A program made the position numbers and the translations under genes. The notes under the pieces were generated by a model, which did no database searches, was not told the DNA's origin, and saw only the letters and a program-made list of their open reading frames with translations. This document shows, piece by piece, positions 43,821 through 50,809 of a stretch of 64,000 nucleotides of DNA (position 1 is the stretch's first letter; every line of letters starts with the position of its first letter). The stretch is from Rothia mucilaginosa. Its GTDB lineage: Bacteria; Actinomycetota; Actinomycetes; Actinomycetales; Micrococcaceae. The stretch spans positions 1,054,001-1,118,000 of the forward strand of contig NZ_CP079822.1 of NCBI RefSeq assembly GCF_019334805.1, written 5' to 3'.

Positions 43821-44510
43821 ATGCACACCTTTTTCCTTCTACTCTGGGGCACCTGCACCCTCGCATCAATCATCGGCGCCATCATTGTCGTTATCCTGCA
43901 TAATAGGCACCTGCGCCAGGACATGCAGCTACGCGACGAAGGCATCTACATTACGCGCGTGCCCCGCCGTGAAGCACTCATAAGCCTCCTCACGCCCACA
44001 CTCCCGGCAGGTTTCTTCGCGTTCTACCTCTACACGCAGGCAGAGCTCGGCATCCTCTTCAACCTCCTGATGTTCATCCTGCTGCTGGTCTTCCTCTACC
44101 ACCTTCTGCACGTTCACCTGGTGTACACGAAAATCACGCCCGACACTGTGGAACAGAAACTCTCACCGTTCGCTACCGTGACCCCCTACCCGATTAGGGC
44201 TATCGACCAGGTTTTCTACTTCCAGGGTAAGACGGAGGCGGAGGATTGGGATGGGGAAGCGACCGACAGCGCCACCTTCTACACCAAGAAAGGCAAGCAA
44301 ATCGCCAAGCTAGACCCCGTTGGAAGGAACCACCGGCTGCTGGCAATCGTACGGTTCAGGCTCGAGTTCGACCGCTGGCCCGATATGCGGAACCCGCAAG
44401 ATCTGGCGTGGGTTGATACATGGGATAACCTCGAGTGGACCCGACCCCTGTTCAGGAAGCTGTACAGAAGACGCAACAAAATCACCGGCCTAGCGGATAT
44501 CAAGATGTAG
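43821..44510 (+). CDS. family A array protein 6
   Basis: This 229-residue member is more diverged and GC-richer than its neighbours, which suggests an older copy. It starts MHTFFLLLWG after AAAGAGGAG. The loop is basic (HNRHLRQDMQLRDEGIYITR). The membrane pair differs (AGFFAFYLYTQAELGILFNL). The PH-like part has TKITPDTVEQKLSP, YPIRAIDQVFYFQG and FYTKKGKQIAKLDP, then AIVRFRLEFDRWPDMRNP and a basic insertion (LYRRRNK) before the end ITGLADIKM. The all-family C-terminal signature is therefore GLA(D/E)(V/I)xM. Confidence 0.76.
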   Translation: MHTFFLLLWGTCTLASIIGAIIVVILHNRHLRQDMQLRDEGIYITRVPRREALISLLTPTLPAGFFAFYLYTQAELGILFNLLMFILLLVFLYHLLHVHLVYTKITPDTVEQKLSPFATVTPYPIRAIDQVFYFQGKTEAEDWDGEATDSATFYTKKGKQIAKLDPVGRNHRLLAIVRFRLEFDRWPDMRNPQDLAWVDTWDNLEWTRPLFRKLYRRRNKITGLADIKM

Positions 44511-44584
44511 CGCCGCACGGCAGCCGATACGATAGACCCAAACGCCGAACCCTATTCACCAACCACACGAAACGAGAACCAACC

Positions 44585-45244
44585 ATGCGTATTTTCCTCA
44601 TCATCATATGGGGCGTTATGGCCTTCATCTCGGTAACCGGGACGCTCTACATCATCATCAATTACGAGATTCAGCGCTGGAAGGATATGGAGCGCCGCCG
44701 CCAAGGCGCGTACATCCGGCGAGTCAATCAGGCAGAGGCTCTCCTGACAATATTTACTCCTGGATTTCCGTGCCTCTATCTCTTTGCTCATCTTATAGAC
44801 GAGGGGTCTCCAGGTGCCTTTTATGAACTCCTTGGGATATTTCTGTCAATCGGATTCATGATGTATGCCTGGTATGTGCATGTTGCCTATGTGAAGATCT
44901 CCCCTGAAGGTATTGAGCAGCGCATGTGGTCAGCACGCACGACCGTCTATCCCTTCAACGCTATTGACGGCATTGAATACTATGAGGCAACCTCTACAGA
45001 CGACCAGGATCTTGTGTCTTTCTACAGTAAATCCGGAAAACTAATTGCCGCCTTCTGCCCGATTATTCACAAGAATTATCGTCTAATGGCGATTGTGCGG
45101 TTCAGGATTGATAATGACCGCTGGCCTGATATGAATAATCCGAGTGATATTGCTCGGGTGGATGCTCTAGATAGTGGCCCTGATACAGTCCCGTACTTCA
45201 GGGAAAAAGAGAAAGTCACCGGCCTCGCCGACGTCTACATGTAA
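44585..45244 (+). CDS. family A array protein 7
   Basis: This 219-residue protein is almost identical to copy 2 (39845-40504), also at DNA level and in its leader. Differences concentrate in residues about 65-90 (YLFAHLIDEGSPGAFYEL) and a few at the C-terminus (DNDRWPDMNNP, VYM). The two genes are 4.7 kb apart, so the pair shows either recent duplication with rapid change of one segment or ongoing gene conversion that spares it. The next gene (family B copy 2) starts 24 bases downstream. Confidence 0.78.
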   Translation: MRIFLIIIWGVMAFISVTGTLYIIINYEIQRWKDMERRRQGAYIRRVNQAEALLTIFTPGFPCLYLFAHLIDEGSPGAFYELLGIFLSIGFMMYAWYVHVAYVKISPEGIEQRMWSARTTVYPFNAIDGIEYYEATSTDDQDLVSFYSKSGKLIAAFCPIIHKNYRLMAIVRFRIDNDRWPDMNNPSDIARVDALDSGPDTVPYFREKEKVTGLADVYM

Positions 45245-45268
45245 CCAACCACCACACTAGGACACCCC

Positions 45269-45943
45269 ATGCTCAGGAAATTCCTTGCCGAAACCGTCAC
45301 CAACGGCTCCATAGGACTCAACCGCCCCAAAGGCTATATTCCTCTGGGACAGCGGCAGAAAAAGCCGCTGCTGGCTGTGTTAATTTTGGACGCTTGTACA
45401 GTGGTTGTTTGTCTTCTGTGTCCTCTACTTTTCAGAGCAGAGAGCCTTGTTGACTACATTCCAGCCTACATATTTACAAACATAGTTGGAATGCATTTCT
45501 GGTTTATGTCCATCCATGTTCACTCTTTCTACATCCAGCAGAATGCAACCTCCGTGAAATGGCGGAACTGGCGATTCAAAACCCGCGAGTTCGACTACAG
45601 CAGCATCACCAAAATACACATGCAGGTCAACGGCAAAGGCGGACACCTACTCATCAGCAGTAGCCAGATGGGACGCTACCGTCTGGGTTTCAGCCCCGTC
45701 TTCTTTGACGCAACCTACATCTACCACATGATTCTCTTCCGCGAGCGCTACGGCGTTTGGCCACCCAAGTACATCCCTGAGCTCTTCGTAGAGTTCGGTG
45801 ATTACGAGGACATGGACGCTCTGATTAAGGTCATCTGTTATGCCCGCACGTATGAGATTGGTTCCCCCGAGGCTGGGGAGTACCGACAGATCCCGGAACA
45901 CCTGCAGCGCATCCTCGACCGCGCCGCGGCAGAGTCCAAATAG
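45269..45943 (+). CDS. family B array protein 2
   Basis: This 224-residue paralogue of 36187-36945 has an N-terminal LNRPKGYIPLGQRQKKPLL, two membrane segments, and the domain ATSVKWRNWRFKTREFDYSS. It continues LLISSSQMGRYRLGF and ILFRERYGVWPPKYIPEL, and ends EHLQRILDRAAAESK. It lacks the long basic tail of copy 1. A partial leader (ACCAACCACCACACTAGGA) precedes the ATG. It lies between family A copy 7 and family D copy 2 and is probably cotranscribed with both. Its last 20 residues match the relic at 42127-42237. Confidence 0.74.
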   Translation: MLRKFLAETVTNGSIGLNRPKGYIPLGQRQKKPLLAVLILDACTVVVCLLCPLLFRAESLVDYIPAYIFTNIVGMHFWFMSIHVHSFYIQQNATSVKWRNWRFKTREFDYSSITKIHMQVNGKGGHLLISSSQMGRYRLGFSPVFFDATYIYHMILFRERYGVWPPKYIPELFVEFGDYEDMDALIKVICYARTYEIGSPEAGEYRQIPEHLQRILDRAAAESK

Positions 45944-45959
45944 TTGAAAGGGAAATAGC

Positions 45960-46832
45960 ATGAACGCTATCTCTGAAACCTTCAGAATCCTATGGCTAAT
46001 CTTCCTGTGGTTCTGCTTTAGCTTCATAGCTCTTGCATCTCTAGTGATGGCCGTTATTGGGGTATGGCCTTGGGGTGCGCTGTTCTTCGTTTTAAGCCCT
46101 CTGAATCTTGCTTACATAGATATGATTAACGCTGAAAATATTGGCTATAAAGCGACCGGAGGCCTCTTCCACCGCTTCTTTATTTTCGTTTACTCCATCA
46201 ACGCGGTGGGCTTGATTGTTCTGACGGTTCTGACGGCTTTCGGTGTACTCCAGGGGGACCCGGCTCCGTGGACCCCTGAGACGAACTTTGCTTCCTGGTA
46301 CATGGTTGGCGGGCTAATCATCGTCGCCTTCCTCATCTACCGCATCGAGCCTAATGATGAGATTCCTGACCTGCTGCGCATGGAGCAGATGAATAGGCGC
46401 TCAACCCGTGTGGGCGTTGTGTCGGCGGCTATTTTCACGGTTCTGTGCCTCGTGGTTCCTCTGACCAGTTTCATGACTGCAGGCTATGATCCGGTGGCTC
46501 TGGCGGTTGCGCTTTTCCTGGCCCCTGGGTTCCTGCGTGTTGTGCGTGAGGGCCTCTTCTACCTGCAGGGCACCCGCTTTGAGGAGGGATCTGAGGGGTA
46601 CCGTACCCTGCGTGCCGTGTGTATTGGCGTGGCTGGTTTGGCTGGGTGTATTGCGCTCGGGTATGTGGGCTATTCGCTGGTTCGTCTGGAGTTGCTGCCT
46701 GCGCTGTTCTTTGCTGCCTCGGTAGCGATGAATGGGTGGTCGGTGAAGAAGTACATCACCGTGGGTATCACCATTCCCGAGGAGGAAGACGAGGATTCCT
46801 CTTCCAATGCCGCTGTTCAGGAGGCGGAGTAA
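45960..46832 (+). CDS. family D array protein 2 (polytopic)
   Basis: GAAAGGGAAATAGC precedes the ATG. This 290-residue, about eight-segment membrane protein is paralogous to 38793-39695: NFASWYMVGG, NDEIPDLLRMEQMNRR, TRFEEGSEGYRTLRAVC and the acidic end EEEDEDSSSNAA. The best conserved parts are the loop before segment 4, the DEIPxLxRME motif and the FEEG(T/S) loop. It follows family B copy 2 by 16 bases, whereas copy 1 follows a family C gene, so families are reshuffled between units. Function is unknown. Confidence 0.75.
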   Translation: MNAISETFRILWLIFLWFCFSFIALASLVMAVIGVWPWGALFFVLSPLNLAYIDMINAENIGYKATGGLFHRFFIFVYSINAVGLIVLTVLTAFGVLQGDPAPWTPETNFASWYMVGGLIIVAFLIYRIEPNDEIPDLLRMEQMNRRSTRVGVVSAAIFTVLCLVVPLTSFMTAGYDPVALAVALFLAPGFLRVVREGLFYLQGTRFEEGSEGYRTLRAVCIGVAGLAGCIALGYVGYSLVRLELLPALFFAASVAMNGWSVKKYITVGITIPEEEDEDSSSNAAVQEAE

Positions 46833-46835
46833 AAC

Positions 46836-47000
46836 ATGCTAGATACCATCTTTAGTATCTTCTGGGGAATTATTTTGGTGCTGTCCATTGCTTCTATCCC
46901 CTACATTATTATTAGGTACGAGATTAATCGACGCCAAGATAAGAAAAAGGAAGCACAGGGAATTTTTAATAAGATTGATTTAAAGAAGTGGGACATTTAA
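46836..47000 (+). CDS. truncated family A protein (54 aa)
   Basis: This small gene encodes MLDTIFSIFWGIILVLSIAS and then YIIIRYEINRRQDKKKEAQG before ending KWDI. It corresponds to membrane segment 1 and the basic loop of family A; the other membrane segments and the PH-like domain are missing. A GGAGG site overlaps the end of the preceding gene. Either it is a degraded copy or a deliberately short form, for example a dominant-negative partner. The reading frame is clean, so expression is possible. Confidence 0.68.
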   Translation: MLDTIFSIFWGIILVLSIASIPYIIIRYEINRRQDKKKEAQGIFNKIDLKKWDI

Positions 47001-47041
47001 TGAGATTACCTTTTTCCACTAAGTTATAAATAGGGGAGCCG

Positions 47042-47418
47042 ATGGAAATTAATTATGCTCGCCGCCAAATAATAGGGTTGACCCTTTTGATAATGCTTGC
47101 TGTATACATGTTTTTGTTGTTCCTCAACATTTACGTGATGACAGTGATGGCATTACCGCAACCTGTACCGTGACTAAGGCATATTCGGTACCGCGCGGAG
47201 GAACAGTAAGCGGCATGAATGATATTAGACCCAAAGGTCTTTTTGAGACGGAAGAGTGCGGCACGCTCACAATGATTACTCCTCCGGAAGGTCGCAAGAT
47301 TCCCGAGTATGTTGAGAGCGTCAAGCCTGGCAAAAAATACCTATTCCATGTGTCGAATCGTTCAACTAATAAAGAGCGGGATTTTACTACGACCCGCTTT
47401 GAAGAAATCAAAGAATAA
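47042..47418 (+). pseudogene. frameshifted family C gene (copy 4)
   Basis: An ATG at 47042 after AGGGGAG opens a membrane segment (GLTLLIMLAVYMFLLFLNI). Near 47126-47133 the frame shifts by one base relative to the family domain, which continues LRDDSDGITATCTVTKAYSV in the other frame and runs to RFEEIKE at 47418. The original frame stops soon after. A second start (GTG 47170) could give only the domain without a membrane anchor. It could be a true pseudogene, a sequencing error, or phase variation; no long homopolymer is present at the junction. Confidence 0.75.
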
Positions 47419-47438
47419 CAACCTCATAAATTAAAAAC

Positions 47439-47483
47439 AAAGCCCCCGCGGCCGAGAGTCATTCTCTCAGCCGCGGGGGCTTT
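47439..47483. terminator. bidirectional terminator at the right end of the array
   Basis: Twenty-base arms (47439-47458, 47464-47483), with one mismatch and AAA/TTT ends, separate the array from the convergent surface-protein gene. Confidence 0.92.
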
Positions 47484-47514
47484 ATCGTATCAGCGTGTCC
47501 TCACGCGGCGAGCG

Positions 47515-50500
47515 CTAAGAAGCGCGGCGGCGGGAACGCAGCACCATCACAGTGCCGGCACCGAGCACCAGTGCGCCGCCCACAGCCACAGACACCGCAC
47601 CAAAACCAGTACGCGCCAGGCCGCCCTGCTGAGCGCCACCAGACGAAGCAGACACACCAGACTGACCCAGGGAGCCGCCACCGGTACCACCGCCGGAGAC
47701 ACCGCCCGGGTACACGCCGCCAGCAGAACCATCAGCCGAACCGTCAGAGGAGCCCTGAGCGTTCACGCCACCAGCGGCACCAGAAGCACCAGTCTGACCG
47801 GACTGACCAGACTGTGCGGTACCAGACTGTGCGGAGCCGGGCTGGTTAGCACCAGCGGTACCGCCCGGGGTTGCCGAATCCACACGGCGCACGCCACTAA
47901 AGTCGTCCGCAGCCGCGTTCGGGTCCTTCGGCACGGCAGTCTCAAACGAGCACGCATCCGACGCCTTCTTACCCACAGCAACCGCAAGTTGCTGCACCGG
48001 GCTGTTCACCTCAGTACCATCAGCCAGAGTCGCGGAATAGTGCACGTCAAACATGTACTGGCCGGGCTCAGAGAACACCCAGTTCGCGTGTGCGTGCGTC
48101 GCGTAATCAATGTCGATCGTGGTCTTGCCGGTCGTCGAGTCCAGCAGCACATCCGCACCATTCAGCGACTCAGTGAACATGCCGAAGCGTGCACCCTCAG
48201 GCATGACCTTCGGCACCACGTGCAGGCGCACGGGGCCGCGCAGCTGCGAGTAGTCAATGTCCTGCGTGTTGTAGCCGGGCCAGGGCAGGCCGCTCTGCTG
48301 GGTCTGCGGCAGGCCGTAGAAGGCGGTGCCGACCGGGCCCATGAAGTTCAGCTTCTCGTCAGCCATACGTTCGGTGCGAACACGGCGGGCGTTCTCGCTG
48401 ACAGTCCACACGACCGAATCGAGCGGGCGCACGGTCGAATCAGCGTCAATGATGCCGCTGTCGTCACGCAGACCCACGGACAGCTGGCGGTCCTTCAGGG
48501 TCGCCTGAATGTCCAGGTGGCCGTGCGAGATCTTGGTGCGACCGTCAATCTGGCCGGGCACGCACTGGTTACCGGGGGTTCCGGGGGTGGACGGCTGCGC
48601 AGACGGCGCCGGGCTAGTCGGAGCAGGTGCGCTCGGGGTCGGGTTCGCGGGCGCCGGAGTCGTCGGTGCCGGAGTGGAGGGTGCCGGAGCAGGTACGCTC
48701 GGCTCTGCGGAGGCGGTCGGCACCGCAGGCACGGTCGGAACCTCGCTGGGGGACACCGACGGAACGGTGCTGGGCTCAGCGGTCGGAGCCTCGGAGGGAG
48801 CCTCGCTCGGCTCAGCAGAAGGCTCGGCAGAGGGCGCGACGGTAGGCTCAGCGCTCGGCGACGGATCCACCGGAGCAGGCTTCGGCGCATCGCTAATGGG
48901 TGCGCTATCGGGAGCCAGCGCACCGTGCGCGGTGTACTTGGTGCCCGGCTCGTAGTTCGCCGCAACCTCAGTGGTGGAGGCGGAAGCGTTCATATCCGGG
49001 TGGGTCAGCATCTTCACGCGCAGAGCCGTGCCCTTGTAGAACGACTCGTCACGGAAGGTAAAGCGCGCCACACCATCCTCGACGGAGCCTTCCAGGTCGA
49101 GGTACGGGTAGACCGGGTCATCCTGGGCGTAGAAGCCGCCACGCATGAAGCCGCGCACCTTCGGGTCCTTGAAGCGGACCTCAACGGTGCTGAAGCCGTT
49201 GCCGTTTGGGGTGACGGTCACGTCGTAGTCCATGCTGGTCGGCGTGTACTGCTGGGTGCTGAGTACGGTGTTCGCATGATCCGGGATTTCTTCGGGCCAG
49301 GAACCGTTACCGTCGTCGCTGTACACGCTCTCAGCCTTACCGGGTTCGTAGGTGAGCTTGTGCGAGATCCAGCGGGACGCCTCCGCGCTATTCTCGTCGG
49401 AGGTGTCGGGGGTGAAGACCGCCTGCAGCTGGGAGCCCTCGCTACCGAGCATTTCAGACCAGGTGGCGGTACCGTTCACGACCGGCAGGTCGGTCAGGAA
49501 GTAGCCGTTGTTGTACAGGGTCAGGGTGCCCTTGAGGTTCTTGTTCGCGGCGGTGAAGGTGATGTCGCTGAGCTTGTCGTCGGCATCCTTGTTCTTAGCC
49601 GGGTCGGCGTCCAGGCGGTGCGGTGCCACGGACAGCATGTACTTTGCGGCGTCCAGGTCACCGACGGGTGCCGCGTTGTAGCGGTCGACGGTGGGCACGG
49701 CGGTGGGGGTGCCGTCACCGAGCACGGGCTGCATGCCGCCAACCTGCCAGACCAGCTTCGACGGCTTGGAGCTGATGATGCGGCCGTCGGTGGAGCGTGC
49801 CACGGTGCGGTAGGTGACCACGTAGCGGCCGGGGCGGGTGAAGGTCGTGGTGTTGTGGGTGTGGCTACCCTTGTCGAGCAGCCAGGAGTGCCAGCCGGTG
49901 GAGCTGCTGGAGAGCATGCGGTACACGTCGGCGGGGGCGTCGTCCGGGTTGTAGCGGAAGAGCTCCATACGGCCGGGGCCCTCAACGGAGAGAATGTCGG
50001 TAGCGAACACGCCGTCACGGAAACGCTCGGTGGGCACCTTCGTGGATGCGCCCAGACCAGCCCAGATAGGGTCCTGGTTGCCGTAGGTCAGGTGCGGTGC
50101 CATGTAGAGGGTCTGACCCGGTTCGCCGAGGAACGCCAGGGAGGGGGAGGTGCCCAGAGTCATGGTGTACTGCGACTTGCCGTCCCTGGTGCTGTAGCCC
50201 TTGCCAACCCAGTTGACGGTCTTGTCCAGTTCGTAGGTGTCTGCGCCGGTCTTGTAGGGGTTCGCCTCGTTCATGAGGACGAAGGTGCCGTTCTGCTCGT
50301 CCCAGTATGCCTTGGGGGCGTCAACGTGGCCCTTGGTGGTGACGATTTTGCCGTCGTCGGGGCCTGCTGCGGCGGGCAGGGAGGGGGCAGCGCCGGCGAG
50401 CGCGAGCAACGCTGCGGCGGAGAGGAATGCGGCTGCGCGGCGGAGGGCGGGCTTGCCGCCGGGGATGAAGAGTGCGGGTGTGTGTGTGGTGACCCGTCGT

Positions 50501-50523
50501 TGGGTCTGCTTCTGAGAGTTCAT
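47515..50523 (-). CDS. sortase-anchored surface protein with two choice-of-anchor M (anchored-repeat) domains
   Basis: I chose the ATG at 50523 (MNSQKQTQRR) after GAAAGG. The 1002-residue precursor has a long signal peptide ending near SLPAAA. The two repeat domains have signature blocks SHTHNTTTFTRPGRYVVTYR and THAHANWVFSEPGQYMFDVH. A Pro/Ser/Glu/Thr-rich spacer (PSAEPSEAPSEAPT type) lies between them. A Gly/Ser/Gln-rich stalk leads to a C-terminal LARTG signal, hydrophobic segment and RSRRRAS tail for sortase attachment. These domains occur with a dedicated metal ABC transporter in actinobacteria, encoded divergently here. The His-containing blocks suggest metal or ligand capture at the surface, which is inferred. 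Confidence 0.88.
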   Translation of the reverse strand: MNSQKQTQRRVTTHTPALFIPGGKPALRRAAAFLSAAALLALAGAAPSLPAAAGPDDGKIVTTKGHVDAPKAYWDEQNGTFVLMNEANPYKTGADTYELDKTVNWVGKGYSTRDGKSQYTMTLGTSPSLAFLGEPGQTLYMAPHLTYGNQDPIWAGLGASTKVPTERFRDGVFATDILSVEGPGRMELFRYNPDDAPADVYRMLSSSSTGWHSWLLDKGSHTHNTTTFTRPGRYVVTYRTVARSTDGRIISSKPSKLVWQVGGMQPVLGDGTPTAVPTVDRYNAAPVGDLDAAKYMLSVAPHRLDADPAKNKDADDKLSDITFTAANKNLKGTLTLYNNGYFLTDLPVVNGTATWSEMLGSEGSQLQAVFTPDTSDENSAEASRWISHKLTYEPGKAESVYSDDGNGSWPEEIPDHANTVLSTQQYTPTSMDYDVTVTPNGNGFSTVEVRFKDPKVRGFMRGGFYAQDDPVYPYLDLEGSVEDGVARFTFRDESFYKGTALRVKMLTHPDMNASASTTEVAANYEPGTKYTAHGALAPDSAPISDAPKPAPVDPSPSAEPTVAPSAEPSAEPSEAPSEAPTAEPSTVPSVSPSEVPTVPAVPTASAEPSVPAPAPSTPAPTTPAPANPTPSAPAPTSPAPSAQPSTPGTPGNQCVPGQIDGRTKISHGHLDIQATLKDRQLSVGLRDDSGIIDADSTVRPLDSVVWTVSENARRVRTERMADEKLNFMGPVGTAFYGLPQTQQSGLPWPGYNTQDIDYSQLRGPVRLHVVPKVMPEGARFGMFTESLNGADVLLDSTTGKTTIDIDYATHAHANWVFSEPGQYMFDVHYSATLADGTEVNSPVQQLAVAVGKKASDACSFETAVPKDPNAAADDFSGVRRVDSATPGGTAGANQPGSAQSGTAQSGQSGQTGASGAAGGVNAQGSSDGSADGSAGGVYPGGVSGGGTGGGSLGQSGVSASSGGAQQGGLARTGFGAVSVAVGGALVLGAGTVMVLRSRRRAS

Positions 50524-50564
50524 GACAACCTTTCTCATTTTTCTATTTCCTAGGGTAGCTCTTT

Positions 50565-50610
50565 TGCAAATAATTGTCATTTAGAACCTAAGTGAGTATA
50601 GTGATTCTCA
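50565..50610. promoter_or_regulatory. divergent promoter with Zur-like palindromes
   Basis: TGCAAATAATTGTCA (50565-50579) fits the Zur form TGANAATNATTNTCA, read on the minus strand as TGACAATTATTTGCA, with one mismatch. A second imperfect palindrome, TGAGTATAGTGATTCTCA, is at 50593-50610. The plus-strand promoter TTGTCA (50574-50579), 17 bases, TATAGT (50597-50602) overlaps both. On the minus strand ATGACA, 17 bases, TACCCT may drive the surface-protein gene. Zinc-dependent repression of both directions would fit. Confidence 0.65.
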
Positions 50611-50809
50611 GAAATACGTGTGCGCAGAGGCGCGCCCAAAAACGCACACCATACACATCCACAAAGAGAAAAACACGGCAGAGCACACCCCGGACGCAAG
50701 GGAGAAACCGGCAACAGGTCGCCGGATCTAACACCGGACCCAGTACCGGGCAAACCCCGAAAGCACCGGGCAACGCGCCAGCCAACGAGCAGTCATCCAA
50801 GGAGCCACC

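Noticed and set aside
36154..44566. Regularly recurring leader repeats that might suggest a CRISPR array
   Set aside because: The repeats are hundreds of bases apart, each directly before a gene start, and there are no spacers or cas genes.
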